DNA of 64,000 bases from Granulibacter bethesdensis. Lineage in GTDB: Bacteria > Pseudomonadota > Alphaproteobacteria > Acetobacterales > Acetobacteraceae. The position numbers and the translations under genes are program-made. Positions 1 through 9,308 of the stretch are shown one piece after another (position 1 is the stretch's first letter; every line of letters starts with the position of its first letter). Location of the stretch: assembly GCF_001889545.1 (NCBI RefSeq), contig NZ_CP018194.1, positions 966,501 to 1,030,500 of the forward strand, given 5' to 3'. The notes beneath the pieces are model-generated. The model worked only from the letters and a program-made list of their open reading frames with translations, searched no databases and was not told the DNA's origin.

Positions 1-225
1 GTGCAGCAGCCGGGTGGTCAGGGCACGGCATCGGGGGGAGACCGTACCTTTGCCCCGATTCTGGCACGCGCGGCCTTGGCCGTCGGCGTTGCCTCCGTGT
101 TCATCGAATGCCATCCCGATCCGGATCGGGCACCGAGCGATGGTCCGAATATGATTCCGCTCGACCAGATGGAGGAAACCCTCCGCCGGTTGAAGCAGTT
201 CGATGTGCTCGGTAAGGCTGGCTGA
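1..225 (+). CDS. kdsA: 3-deoxy-8-phosphooctulonate synthase, C-terminal part (cut by window edge)
   Basis: Only the last 74 residues are present; the 5' part lies before the window. KdsA condenses phosphoenolpyruvate with arabinose 5-phosphate to make KDO 8-phosphate for lipopolysaccharide inner core. The visible part carries the [14 protein letters not shown] segment and the [17 protein letters not shown] segment, both characteristic of the end of the KDO8P synthase TIM barrel. The second supplies late active-site residues after the conserved His-Pro-Asp-Pro. The gene ends in TGA, 39 bases before the next gene on the same strand. Family assignment is firm even from this fragment; nothing can be said about the start. 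Confidence 0.9.
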   Translation: MQQPGGQGTASGGDRTFAPILARAALAVGVASVFIECHPDPDRAPSDGPNMIPLDQMEETLRRLKQFDVLGKAG

Positions 226-264
226 CGTCAGAGCGCATGATCACGTCACGGGAGGGGAAACAGC

Positions 265-1092
265 ATGACAGCCGATAAACCCCTCCGTTACTGGCAGGAT
301 ATGAGCTGGCCCGAGATCGCCGCCCTTGATAAGGAGGCCGCCATTGCTGTTCTGCCTGTTGCGGCGGTGGAACAGCACGGACCGCATCTGCCATTATGGG
401 TCGATGCAGCCATTAATGAGGGGCTTCTGAAGCTTGCTCTCGATCGTGTGCCCGATGATATGCAGGTGCTCGCACTGCCGATGCAGGCAGTGGGATGGAG
501 CGAGGAGCATATCGCCTTTCCCGGTACGCTGACCCTCTCTGCGGATACGCTTTTGGCTGTACTGCGGGATCTGGGGGCCAGTGTGGCGCGTGCCGGGTTC
601 CGGCGTCTGGTGTTTCTGAATTCCCATGGCGGGCAGCCGCAGATTCTCGATATCGTGGCGCGGGAGCTTCGTATCCGTTTTGGCATGTTCGTCACGGTGT
701 GTGGCTGGACCAGGCTCGGGGTGCCGGACGGCCTGTTCTCGCCGCTGGAACGGTCGACGGGCATTCATGGGGGGGCGCTGGAAACATCCCTGATGATGCA
801 TCTGCGGCCCGATCAATTGCGTCTGTCACGGATTGATGATTTCGTGCCGGCGCATCGGGATGATTCTCATCGGCATCTGTCGGCGACAGGACGGATTCCC
901 TATGCGTGGACAGCACAGGATCTGAATCCCGGCGGAGCATGCGGGGATGCCAGAGCGGCCAGTCCAGAGAAGGGGCGTATTCTGGCCGAGCATCTGGCCA
1001 GCCAGTTTGTCAGCCTGCTGCATGAGATTGAAAAATTCGATCTGGCCCGGTTGCAGGAAGCGATTGATTCATCGCTTGTAAAACGGCAGTGA
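265..1092 (+). CDS. Creatininase family protein
   Basis: The product is a 275-residue metal-dependent amidohydrolase-like protein of the creatininase fold, the family that includes creatinine amidohydrolase, the mycofactocin peptidase MftE and a riboflavin-pathway deformylase. The metal-binding signature is complete: VEQHGPHLPLWVD (about residues 35-47, giving Glu36, His38 and Asp47), NSHGGQ (119-124) and GIHGGALETS (about 166-175). The ATG has GGAGGGG seven bases upstream. No creatine or mycofactocin genes lie nearby, so the substrate cannot be told. It follows kdsA by 39 bases and may be co-transcribed with it. Confidence 0.85.
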   Translation: MTADKPLRYWQDMSWPEIAALDKEAAIAVLPVAAVEQHGPHLPLWVDAAINEGLLKLALDRVPDDMQVLALPMQAVGWSEEHIAFPGTLTLSADTLLAVLRDLGASVARAGFRRLVFLNSHGGQPQILDIVARELRIRFGMFVTVCGWTRLGVPDGLFSPLERSTGIHGGALETSLMMHLRPDQLRLSRIDDFVPAHRDDSHRHLSATGRIPYAWTAQDLNPGGACGDARAASPEKGRILAEHLASQFVSLLHEIEKFDLARLQEAIDSSLVKRQ

Positions 1093-1167
1093 AACGAAAT
1101 CCGGGACAGGATGTTGTAACCCGGATCGGCCTTACCGGGGCGACACCATCAGGACAGGATGCAGACG

Positions 1168-1608
1168 ATGACGCGGGTTGACAGGAACGGCTTCGATAGG
1201 ACGGGCCGATTCAGGAGCTTCGGCCAGCGCATGGCAGGCATTCTGAGTGTGGCGGGATTGCTGTTGCTGACAGCCTGTTTTCATCATCCGGCGCAGAATT
1301 ACTTCATATTCTTTGCCCCGGATGCGTCTCAACCGAAAGCTGACAGCCTGCCAATTTTGAAAGTGGCGGTGACCTACGCCAAGGATCATCCCGATCAGAA
1401 TATTATTGTGGTCGGCTATACGGACCCTGTCGGCTCGGCCAAGGATAATCATGATCTGTCAGAAGAGCGTGCCGACACTATTCGCAAGGATCTGATCAAG
1501 GCCGGCATTCCGCAGGCCCGGATCACGGCGCGGGGTCATGGACAGACCCAGCCGGAATGGAACAATCAGGAAAGCCGCCGGGTCGAGATCAGATTCGAGC
1601 ACCCCTGA
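1168..1608 (+). CDS. Small OmpA-like peptidoglycan-associated lipoprotein
   Basis: The product is about 146 residues long: a positively charged leader, a hydrophobic stretch ending in the lipobox LLLLTAC, then an OmpA C-terminal-like domain. That domain includes VVGYTDPVGSAKDNHDLSEE and ends with ESRRVEIRF, matching the peptidoglycan-binding fold of OmpA/Pal. It is predicted to be anchored in the outer membrane and to touch the cell wall. ATG 1168 is preferred because CAGGA lies eight bases upstream; an ATG nine bases earlier is also in frame, and the ATG at 1231 would give a shorter signal peptide. A protein with the same design is encoded at 52331. Precise function is unknown. Confidence 0.75.
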   Translation: MTRVDRNGFDRTGRFRSFGQRMAGILSVAGLLLLTACFHHPAQNYFIFFAPDASQPKADSLPILKVAVTYAKDHPDQNIIVVGYTDPVGSAKDNHDLSEERADTIRKDLIKAGIPQARITARGHGQTQPEWNNQESRRVEIRFEHP

Positions 1609-1623
1609 TCAGGAGACGGGATT

Positions 1624-2115
1624 ATGCAGCCGTCTCCCGGTGCGGTTCTGTTTGTCTGTCTGGGTAATATATGCCGTTCTCCATTGGCAGAGGCTGCTTT
1701 TCGGAGGGAGGCTCAGCGTGCCGGCCTGACTGTGGAGATTGATTCTGCCGGGACTGGAGGCTGGCACGCAGGCGAGCCCCCTGATCCTCGTGCCCAGACC
1801 ATAGCGCGGCGTCATGGAGTGGATATTTCAGGCTATCGGGCGAGACAGCTCAGCGCGGATGACTTTAGTCGTTTTACCCATATCATTGCACTGGACCGCG
1901 ATAATCTGGCTGCCTTGCGCCGTTTGCGTCCGAAAGATTCCAGGGCTTCCCTCAGTCTGCTTCTGGATGAAGTGTCTGGAAGAGAGGGCCAGTCTGTCGC
2001 CGACCCTTATTATGGCGACTTGAAAGATTTCGAGATGACCTGGACCGATGTATCGGCAGGTGCGTCTGGTCTGGCGGTGCGGCTTTTGCGGGAACGGAAT
2101 ACGCCATCCGGCTAA
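1624..2115 (+). CDS. Low molecular weight protein-tyrosine phosphatase
   Basis: A 163-residue cytosolic phosphatase. The P-loop VCLGNICRSP (residues 11-20) gives the CX5R nucleophile motif (Cys12, Arg18), and DPYYG near residue 127 supplies the general acid Asp127; length and order are standard for the family. In other bacteria such enzymes dephosphorylate tyrosine kinases of exopolysaccharide export or act on other phosphotyrosyl proteins. No BY-kinase gene is adjacent here, so its partner is unknown. AGGAGA precedes the ATG. It follows the lipoprotein gene by 15 bases, probably in one transcript, and its end overlaps the convergent gene by four bases. Confidence 0.92.
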   Translation: MQPSPGAVLFVCLGNICRSPLAEAAFRREAQRAGLTVEIDSAGTGGWHAGEPPDPRAQTIARRHGVDISGYRARQLSADDFSRFTHIIALDRDNLAALRRLRPKDSRASLSLLLDEVSGREGQSVADPYYGDLKDFEMTWTDVSAGASGLAVRLLRERNTPSG

Positions 2116-2612
2116 GGGGCGCTTTCACAGTCTTCTATGCCTGCCCCTATGACGACGGGGCCAAGTCCGTTGCTCTGTGATCTGCAACCGGTCGTGGCAT
2201 TGCTTTTTCCAGAGTTGATCGAGGCTGAGGAATTGCCTCCGGCCGATGCGACTGAAGAAGAGGGGAGCATGGCAGACTGGCTGTTTGCCGTGCTGCCGCC
2301 ATTATTCATGGAGGCAGGATAGGCGGCCGGGTTTGTATTCGTCAGCACGGCGCTGCCTTCTGCCGGCCGTGCAGCGGTATCGTCGGTGGCGCGATTGACG
2401 GCGCCGGTGGCGGGGCGGCTGGCTGTTTCAGTGGTCGGGCTGCTCTGCTGCACAGTGGTTTGTGCTGCAGTCTGGGGGGATGAGGCTTGGGGGGATGAGG
2501 TCTGGGCCGGACAGGGGAAGGACAGAAGGCTGCCTGCCAGGAAAGCCGAAATGAAAATAAACAGGTCGGTGCTGATCCGCCGACAGCGGGGATGCTGTTT
2601 CAGTCTGCTCAT
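2112..2612 (-). CDS. Hypothetical secreted, Ser/Thr/Ala/Gln-rich protein
   Basis: The product is 166 residues with an N-terminal signal peptide (hydrophobic FIFISAFLAGSLLSF, then PCPAQT as a likely cleavage region). The rest is low-complexity sequence rich in Ser, Thr, Ala, Gln and Pro that resembles a disordered linker. A small Cys-containing tail (about 143-164) may hold a disulfide. I recognise no domain. GGGAGG sits six bases upstream of the ATG. It is 55 bases downstream of recG on the same strand. The composition could also arise from an antisense frame, but the good ribosome site and signal peptide favour a real gene. Confidence 0.5.
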   Translation of the reverse strand: MSRLKQHPRCRRISTDLFIFISAFLAGSLLSFPCPAQTSSPQASSPQTAAQTTVQQSSPTTETASRPATGAVNRATDDTAARPAEGSAVLTNTNPAAYPASMNNGGSTANSQSAMLPSSSVASAGGNSSASINSGKSNATTGCRSQSNGLGPVVIGAGIEDCESAP

Positions 2613-2667
2613 AACCTGCCTCCCTGTTTTACATGGGCTATTTCACATGGGCCATGAAAAGAACGGT

Positions 2668-4725
2668 TCAACCGGCATCCAGATTGCGCAGGGCATCTCC
2701 CCGACCGAACAGCCGCAGCAGGGAGCGTGCTGCCAGTCCACGGGGGCCTGTCAGGCCGGGATCCTGATCCAGCAGATAGGCGGCATCCCGGCTGGCGATG
2801 CGCAGGAGCCCCGCATGCCGGTCCGTATCCGCCAGTCGCCAGGAGGGCAGGCCCGATTGTCGCTTCCCGAGCAGATCGCCACCTCCCCGCAGCCGGAAAT
2901 CCTCATCGGCGATCAGGAAGCCATCTTCCGTATCCCGCAGTAATGTCAGACGGCGACGCGCGGTTTCGTTCATGCCGTCTTCATGCAACAGCAGGCAGAA
3001 ACTGGCCGCAGCACCACGGCCGACCCGCCCGCGCAACTGATGCAACTGGGCCAGTCCGAATCGCTCGGCATGCTCCACCACCATGATACTGGCTTCCGGC
3101 ACGTCGACGCCGACTTCCACCACGGTCGTTGCCACCAGCAGGCTGGTGCGGCCCGCGGCGAACTCGGCAAGGGCGGCCTCGCGTTCGGCGCTGTCCTGCT
3201 GACCATGTGCCAGCCCGACCTTATCACCGAACCGGGCACGCAGCGCGGCAAAACGCTCCTCTGCCGCTGCCAGATCGCTGACGGCGCTTTCGCTGACCAG
3301 TGGACAGACCCAGTAGACACGATCACCCTTGTCCAGCGCCCGGCCGATACCATCGATCACGGCGTCCAGCTTGCCCAGAGGGTGCAAGGTGGTGCGGATG
3401 GGTTGGCGTCCAGCCGGTTTTTCGGTCAGGCGGCTGACATCCATCTCGCCCCATTGCGTCAGCAGCAAGGTGCGGGGGATCGGGGTGGCGGTCATGACCA
3501 GCACATCGGTCCGGCTGCCTTTGCTGCCCAGCATGCCGCGTTGCTCGACTCCGAAGCGATGTTGCTCGTCAATCACCGCGAGGCCGAGATCACGATACTG
3601 CACACTGTCCTGAAACAGCGCATGGGTGCCGACGATGATCCTGATCCGCCCGGCCTGAATACCCAGCAACAGATTGCGTCTCGCCACCCCTTTGACCGAG
3701 CCGGTCAGCAACCCGACCTGCACCGGGGAAAGTTTCGACAGGGTGCGGTAATGCTGTTGCGCCAGTAATTCCGTGGGGGCCATCAGGGCCGCCTGCGTAC
3801 CCGCCTCCACCGCACGCAGCATTGCCATCAGCGCCACCAGCGTTTTGCCGGCCCCGACATCGCCCTGCAACAGCCGCAGCATGCGCCTTGGGGCCGCCAT
3901 ATCCCCATCTATTTCGGACAGGGCCTGAAGCTGGGAGCCGGTCATCGGCTTGCCGAACCGGGCCAGAGCTTCCTCCCGCAAGGTATTGTCGCCGGAGAGA
4001 GACCGGCCCGGACGCTGCCGTTCGCGGCGTTTCATCCATGCCATGGCCAGTTGATGGGCGAACAGCTCGTCATAGGCCAGCCGTTCATGCGGGGATTGAT
4101 CCGGTATTTGCTCCGGCTGATGCAGCGCATGCAGCGCGGCACCGAAACAGGGCCAGGATTTCTTCGCCAGCAGATGCGGATCAATCCATTCCGGAAAATC
4201 GGGCAGGCAGCCTAGTGCTTCTTTCAGCGCACGACGGATCTGGCCCGGAAACAGTCCGGCGGTGAGTGGCCAGATCGGCTCGATGGCCGGAATGGTGTCC
4301 ATCTGGGTGATGGGGACGATATGGTCAGGATGGGGAAAGGTAATTTTTTCACCGAACCTGTCGGTCTTTCCGGAAACCGCGACCTGGGTACCGATCGGCA
4401 GGCGATCCAGCCGGGCGCGGCTGAAGAACACGATATCTGCCTCATGTCCCTCCCGGTCCATTACTTTTACACGCCATGGCTGGCGTCTGGTGGTCGGAGC
4501 ATGATGCGCCATGACTTCCAGCGCGATTGTCACCACCGTGCCGGGCTGAGCTTCCCGCAGAGCGCTGATGGCCGTGCGGCGGGTAAAGCCGTCCGGCAGG
4601 TGAAACAGCAGATCCAGCACCCGCGTGCCACCGCAGGCTTTCTCCAGCAACGGGGCAAGAGCCGGGCCGATGCCGGGCAGGGAGGTCAGTGGAGCGAACA
4701 GGGTGGAAAAAGGATCGCTCTCCAC
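2668..4725 (-). CDS. recG: ATP-dependent DNA helicase RecG
   Basis: RecG remodels stalled replication forks and branch-migrates Holliday junctions. The product, 685 residues from the chosen start, has the N-terminal wedge/OB region followed by an SF2 motor: Walker A GDVGAGKT (about 288-295), DEQH (386-389), TATPIPRTL and, near the end, QLRGRVGRG. The frame is open further upstream to 4956, but that would overlap sdhE on the other strand and add unrelated sequence. GTG 4725 has GGGAG 11 bases upstream, and the protein then begins VESDPFSTLF, in line with family N-termini. It diverges from sdhE across 115 bases. Confidence 0.95.
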   Translation of the reverse strand: MESDPFSTLFAPLTSLPGIGPALAPLLEKACGGTRVLDLLFHLPDGFTRRTAISALREAQPGTVVTIALEVMAHHAPTTRRQPWRVKVMDREGHEADIVFFSRARLDRLPIGTQVAVSGKTDRFGEKITFPHPDHIVPITQMDTIPAIEPIWPLTAGLFPGQIRRALKEALGCLPDFPEWIDPHLLAKKSWPCFGAALHALHQPEQIPDQSPHERLAYDELFAHQLAMAWMKRRERQRPGRSLSGDNTLREEALARFGKPMTGSQLQALSEIDGDMAAPRRMLRLLQGDVGAGKTLVALMAMLRAVEAGTQAALMAPTELLAQQHYRTLSKLSPVQVGLLTGSVKGVARRNLLLGIQAGRIRIIVGTHALFQDSVQYRDLGLAVIDEQHRFGVEQRGMLGSKGSRTDVLVMTATPIPRTLLLTQWGEMDVSRLTEKPAGRQPIRTTLHPLGKLDAVIDGIGRALDKGDRVYWVCPLVSESAVSDLAAAEERFAALRARFGDKVGLAHGQQDSAEREAALAEFAAGRTSLLVATTVVEVGVDVPEASIMVVEHAERFGLAQLHQLRGRVGRGAAASFCLLLHEDGMNETARRRLTLLRDTEDGFLIADEDFRLRGGGDLLGKRQSGLPSWRLADTDRHAGLLRIASRDAAYLLDQDPGLTGPRGLAARSLLRLFGRGDALRNLDAG

Positions 4726-4840
4726 CGGTGCGTGATCTCCCTGATGTGAACCGGTATTTTGAGCTGAATCGCAGATCGTGACCGGATCGTGGATATGGCG
4801 GGCTGACAAAACGGCCCATGCGGCTATATGAACCGGCCTG

Positions 4841-5140
4841 ATGGTCCATGAAACCCCCCCTTCTGATCTTTCCCCTGTTCCTGATCCCGCTCTGGAATCA
4901 CGACGCCGTCGTTTGCTGTTCCGGGCCACGCATCGTGGCACGCATGAGAATGACATCCTGATTGGCGGCTATGTCGCGGCCCGTCTGGAACAGTTTTCCG
5001 AAGTGGAGCTGGAGGCGCTGGAGGCGATCATGGATCTGCCCGATCCCGACCTCGCGGACTGGCTGACCGGGCGCAGGCCGATCCCGCCGGATCATGACAC
5101 CCCCTTGCTCCGTGCGATGAAGGACGCCGCCGGACGTTGA
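4841..5140 (+). CDS. sdhE: FAD assembly factor SdhE (succinate dehydrogenase assembly factor 2)
   Basis: A small cytosolic protein (99 residues) of the SdhE/YgfY/DUF339 family, which helps attach FAD covalently to the flavoprotein subunit of succinate dehydrogenase. The key motif is visible as ATHRGTHENDILIGG (about 27-41), containing the conserved RGxxE. It is followed by the helical bundle with LEALEAIMDLPDPDLADWL, typical of the family. It is the first gene of a pair with mfd, 13 bases apart, and is read divergently from recG. The first 20 or so residues are variable, so a slightly later start is possible. Confidence 0.9.
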   Translation: MVHETPPSDLSPVPDPALESRRRRLLFRATHRGTHENDILIGGYVAARLEQFSEVELEALEAIMDLPDPDLADWLTGRRPIPPDHDTPLLRAMKDAAGR

Positions 5141-5153
5141 ACGGAGACCCGCG

Positions 5154-8100
5154 ATGCTGACAGTTTACGGTGCTCCCGAGGGTTGGGATGCGGTTCTGAT
5201 CAATCGTCGTCGTCAGGAGACGGGCGGCACGATCGTGCATGTGGCGCGGGACGATGCCCGTGTGGCGCGTCTGGCCGAGGCTCTGCGGTTTTTTGCGCCC
5301 AAGATTGAGGTGCTGACTTTTCCCGCCTGGGATTGTCTGCCGTATGACCGGGTTTCCCCCAATCCGGAGTTGGTCAGTGAACGTGTGGCCACGTTGGCGC
5401 GGCTGGCGGAGACACCTGATTCTCCGCGAATCGTGCTGACGACATTCAATGCGCTGGTGCAGCGTGTGCCGCCACGGACCCAGTTTCGCGGCACCGGGCT
5501 TGATCTCGGGGTGGGCGATCTGGCTGACCCGGACGATATGGCCAGGTTTCTTGATCAGCACGGCTATGTGCGCGCCGGCACGGTGATGGAGGCCGGGGAA
5601 TACGCGCTGCGGGGCGGGATCGTCGATATTTTCCCCTCCGGTGAGGCGGAGCCGATCAGGCTTGACCTGTTCGGTGATCAGATTGAAAGCATCCGCCGCT
5701 TTGACCCAACCACCCAGCGCAGCGGTGAGGCGGTGGAGCGGCTGGTGTTACGCCCTGTCAGCGAAATTCCGCTCGACAAGGACAGCATCACCCGTTTTCG
5801 TACCGCCTGGCGGGAGGTATTCGGTCAGGACGCAGCGCAGGATCCGATCTATCTGAGTATTTCCGACGGGCGGCGCCATGCCGGGATGGAGCATTGGGCA
5901 CCCCTGTTTCAGGAGAGCATGGAAACCCTGCTGGACTACGTGCCTAACGCGGTGGTGGGTCTGGACCATCAGGGCGAGGACGTTCTGCAATCCCGTCTGG
6001 AGATGATCGAGGATCATTATCAGGCACGGCGCGCCCCGGTGCGGGAAGGGGAAACCCCCTACCGCGCCCTGTCGCCGGAGCGTCTTTATCTGACCCGAAC
6101 GGAGTGGGATGCAGCGATCACCCCACGCCAGCCGGTGATTTTCTCTCCGTTCGACCGCCCGGATGGAGCGCAGGGTGTGGATGGCGGCGGTCGCCCCGGT
6201 GCGTTGTTCGCGAAAACTGCGGCGACGGAAGGGGGCAACTCCTTTCAACAATTGCGGGATGCTTCTCAGCAATGGGCCAAGGATGGCCGGAGGCTGATCG
6301 TGGCGGCATGGTCGCGCGGCTCGCGCGAGCGGTTGATGCATCTGCTGCGTGAGAACGGCATAAAGGCCGAGACTGCCGGAACTTTCGAGGGAGCGCGCAA
6401 CCTGCCCTTCGATACGGCGGCGACGGTGGTGCTGGGGCTGGAGCGTGGATTTCTCGCCGAGAAAATCGGTGTTGTCAGCGAACAGGATCTGTTGGGCGAG
6501 CGTATCGCCCGTCCGCCGCGCAAGCGCAAAAGAGCCGACCAGTTCATCGCCGAGGCCACTGAAATCGCTGAGGGCGATCTGGTGGTGCATCAGGATCACG
6601 GCATTGGTCGCTATGACGGGCTGGTGACGCTGACGGTCAGTGGTGCGCCGCATGACTGTCTGCGCCTGCTGTATGACGGCAATGACAAGCTGTTCCTGCC
6701 GGTCGAGAATATCGAGATGCTGTCCCGCTTCGGTGCGGAAACGGCGGGTGTGGCGCTGGACAAGCTCGGTGGCGTCAGTTGGCAGAGCCGCAAGGCGAAG
6801 ATGAAGCAGCGCATCCGCGACATGGCGGGTGAACTGATCAGGATCGCCGCGGAGCGCAAGGTGCGTGAAGCGCCGATGCTGACCCCGCAGGAAGGCGCGT
6901 GGGACGAGTTCTGCGCCCGTTTCCCCTTCGCGGAGACGGAGGATCAGGCACGTGCCATTGCCGATGTACTGGAGGACATGGCCTCCGGTCGCCCGATGGA
7001 TCGCCTGATCTGCGGCGATGTCGGGTTCGGCAAGACCGAGGTCGCCTTGCGGGCCGCTTTCGTGGCGGCGATGACCGGCGCGCAGGTGGCGGTGGTGGTG
7101 CCCACGACCCTGCTGGCGCGGCAGCATTATCGCACCTTCGCCAAACGGTTCGAAGGGCTGCCGGTGACGGTTGCCCAGCTTTCCCGCATGGTCACGGCCA
7201 AGGAAGCCAGCCGGGTGCGGGCGGGGTTGGCGGATGGCTCGGTGAATATTGTGGTTGGCACGCATGCGCTGCTGGCCAAGACGGTGCAGTTTGCCGATCT
7301 CGGCCTGGTGATCGTGGATGAGGAGCAGCATTTCGGGGTCTCCCACAAGGAGAAGCTGAAGGCGTTGCGGGCCGATGTGCATGTGCTGACGCTGACGGCA
7401 ACGCCGATCCCGCGCACGCTTCAGCTCAGCCTGTCCGGGGTGCGGGAGATGAGCCTGATCGCCACCCCTCCCGTGGATCGGCTGGCGGTGCGCACCTTCA
7501 TCATGCCGTTCGACAGTGTGGTAATCAGGGAGGCGATCCAGCGCGAGCGTTTCCGGGGTGGTCAGGTTTTCTGTGTCTGCCCGCGTCTGGAAGATCTGGG
7601 CCGCATGGCGGAACGTCTGGCCGAGATCGTGCCGGAGGCGAAGCTGATCACCGCGCATGGCCAGTTGGCCCCCACCGAGCTTGAGCGGGTGATGACCGAA
7701 TTTGGTGACGGCAAGCACGATATTCTGCTGGCGACGAATATCGTCGAAAGCGGGCTGGATATGCCGGCGGTGAACACGATCATCATCCATCGCGCCGATA
7801 TGTTCGGTCTGGGACAGCTTTATCAGCTGCGTGGACGGGTCGGGCGCGGCAAACAGCGCGGCTATGCCTATCTGACCTGGCCGCAGGCGCATCGTCTGTC
7901 GGTCGCGGCGGAAAAGCGGCTGGAGGTCATGCAGACGCTGGATACGCTGGGGGCGGGCTTTACGCTTGCCAGTCACGATCTGGATATTCGCGGCGCGGGT
8001 AATCTGCTGGGTGACGAACAATCCGGCCATATCCGCGAGGTCGGGATCGAGCTTTATCAGCAGATGCTGGAAGATGCGGTGGCCGATATGCGCCATGCCA

Positions 8101-8603
8101 GCCATCGGGAGTCGGCGCGCGACTGGACACCGAATATCGGTCTGGGTCTGCCGGTGCTGATCCCGGAGACTTATGTGCGTGATCTGCCGGTCCGTCTTGG
8201 CCTGTATCGTCGCATTGGTGCTCTGGCCTCTGATGCGGAGACCGAAGCCATGGCGGCGGAACTGGTGGACCGGTTCGGCCCCATGCCGGAAGAGGTCGAA
8301 AACCTGCTTCAGGTGGTGTCGCTTAAACGGCAGTGCCGCCTCGCCGGGGTGGAGAAGCTGGAAGCCGGGCCGAAAGGTATGGTGGTACAGTTCCGGGGCA
8401 ATCATTTTGCCAACCCGGCCGGTCTGATTGCCTGGCTTGCCAGTGTTCAGGGGACCGGGGGCGTGTCGGGGCAGGGTCTCAAATTGCGGCCTGATCACAA
8501 GCTGGCGCTGGTCTATGACATGACTGTGGCAGAGCGTGTGCAGGTTGCGAAAACCCTGCTGGGCAATCTTGTTCGCTTGACGCAACAGGCGCAGGCGGCA
8601 TGA
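5154..8603 (+). CDS. mfd: Transcription-repair coupling factor
   Basis: Mfd removes RNA polymerase stalled at DNA lesions and recruits UvrA. The 1149-residue length is standard. In order one sees the UvrB-like N-terminal region (including FPAWDCLPYDRVSPNPE), the RNA polymerase-interacting domain around DLVVHQDHGIGRYDGL (about residue 475), the translocase with Walker A GDVGFGKT (about 621-628), DEEQHFG, TATPIPRTLQL, the TRG-type end QLRGRVGRG, and the C-terminal autoinhibitory domain. GGAGA precedes the ATG. It is probably co-transcribed with sdhE upstream and perhaps with the MOSC gene, which starts seven bases after its stop. Confidence 0.97.
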   Translation: MLTVYGAPEGWDAVLINRRRQETGGTIVHVARDDARVARLAEALRFFAPKIEVLTFPAWDCLPYDRVSPNPELVSERVATLARLAETPDSPRIVLTTFNALVQRVPPRTQFRGTGLDLGVGDLADPDDMARFLDQHGYVRAGTVMEAGEYALRGGIVDIFPSGEAEPIRLDLFGDQIESIRRFDPTTQRSGEAVERLVLRPVSEIPLDKDSITRFRTAWREVFGQDAAQDPIYLSISDGRRHAGMEHWAPLFQESMETLLDYVPNAVVGLDHQGEDVLQSRLEMIEDHYQARRAPVREGETPYRALSPERLYLTRTEWDAAITPRQPVIFSPFDRPDGAQGVDGGGRPGALFAKTAATEGGNSFQQLRDASQQWAKDGRRLIVAAWSRGSRERLMHLLRENGIKAETAGTFEGARNLPFDTAATVVLGLERGFLAEKIGVVSEQDLLGERIARPPRKRKRADQFIAEATEIAEGDLVVHQDHGIGRYDGLVTLTVSGAPHDCLRLLYDGNDKLFLPVENIEMLSRFGAETAGVALDKLGGVSWQSRKAKMKQRIRDMAGELIRIAAERKVREAPMLTPQEGAWDEFCARFPFAETEDQARAIADVLEDMASGRPMDRLICGDVGFGKTEVALRAAFVAAMTGAQVAVVVPTTLLARQHYRTFAKRFEGLPVTVAQLSRMVTAKEASRVRAGLADGSVNIVVGTHALLAKTVQFADLGLVIVDEEQHFGVSHKEKLKALRADVHVLTLTATPIPRTLQLSLSGVREMSLIATPPVDRLAVRTFIMPFDSVVIREAIQRERFRGGQVFCVCPRLEDLGRMAERLAEIVPEAKLITAHGQLAPTELERVMTEFGDGKHDILLATNIVESGLDMPAVNTIIIHRADMFGLGQLYQLRGRVGRGKQRGYAYLTWPQAHRLSVAAEKRLEVMQTLDTLGAGFTLASHDLDIRGAGNLLGDEQSGHIREVGIELYQQMLEDAVADMRHASHRESARDWTPNIGLGLPVLIPETYVRDLPVRLGLYRRIGALASDAETEAMAAELVDRFGPMPEEVENLLQVVSLKRQCRLAGVEKLEAGPKGMVVQFRGNHFANPAGLIAWLASVQGTGGVSGQGLKLRPDHKLALVYDMTVAERVQVAKTLLGNLVRLTQQAQAA

Positions 8604-8610
8604 TCAAAAT

Positions 8611-9297
8611 ATGAAACAACCGCTCGGCTCCCTGCTGCATGTTCTGGTCGGCAAGTCCGCGCCACTTGGTGAGCGGCAGATGCCGAGCGCGATCGACAAG
8701 CGCCCGGTTGCCGGTGCCCTGCATGCATATCGGAACGGGTTCGCCGAGGACGAGCAGGCGGATCGTCGCGTTCATGGCGGCCCGGACAAGGCGCTGCATC
8801 ACTATCCGGTCGAGCATTATGCACTCTGGCGGCAGGAGGAGGGGGAGCATCCTCTGCTGCGTCCCGGCGGCTTCGGCGAGAACTTATCCTCCCTCGGTAT
8901 CATGGAGGAGAATGTGGCGCTGGGGGATGTGTTTCGCCTTGGCGACGCTGTGCTTGAAGTCTCGCAGTCGCGTCAGCCGTGCTGGAAGCTGAATGCGCGC
9001 TTCGGCCTCAGAAAAATGGCGCTGCGTGTGCAGGAAACCGGGCGTACCGGCTGGTATTATCGGGTGTTGGAAGAAGGGGTGATCCGTGCCGGGGATCAGT
9101 TCCAGCTTCTTGAACGCCGCTCTCCCGCATGGACGCTGCGGCGCGTATGGAACGTGCTGTATGTCGATTCGCTGAACCGGGATGAATTGTCCGAAATGGC
9201 CGCGCTGCCGCATCTGCCGGAAGGCTGGCGGCGCGCCGTGCTGCGCCGTCTGGAAGTCGGGGCGGTTGAGGACTGGTCATCCCGCCTGAATGGATGA
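8611..9297 (+). CDS. MOSC domain protein (YiiM-like)
   Basis: The product is 228 residues. The MOSC core is recognisable from VHGGPDKALHHYP (about 52-64), GGFGENL and SRQPCWKLN, which contains the conserved MOSC cysteine. A C-terminal 3-alpha region follows (from about 165). In E. coli, YiiM is a molybdenum-cofactor protein that reduces N-hydroxylated bases such as 6-hydroxylaminopurine. This product has the same two-part architecture, so a related Moco reductase is inferred. It lies directly behind mfd with little room for its own promoter and converges on the next gene with 11 bases between the stops. Confidence 0.85.
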   Translation: MKQPLGSLLHVLVGKSAPLGERQMPSAIDKRPVAGALHAYRNGFAEDEQADRRVHGGPDKALHHYPVEHYALWRQEEGEHPLLRPGGFGENLSSLGIMEENVALGDVFRLGDAVLEVSQSRQPCWKLNARFGLRKMALRVQETGRTGWYYRVLEEGVIRAGDQFQLLERRSPAWTLRRVWNVLYVDSLNRDELSEMAALPHLPEGWRRAVLRRLEVGAVEDWSSRLNG

Positions 9298-9308
9298 AGG
9301 GTTTATCC

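Noticed and set aside
4726-4956. Longer N-terminus of RecG up to 4956
   Set aside because: It would overlap sdhE on the other strand and adds basic, non-conserved sequence; GTG 4725 has a good ribosome site.
5748-8585. A 945-codon open frame antisense to mfd
   Set aside because: It mirrors mfd codon by codon, has no ribosome site, is rich in His, Arg and Gln as typical for antisense of GC-rich genes, and resembles no family.
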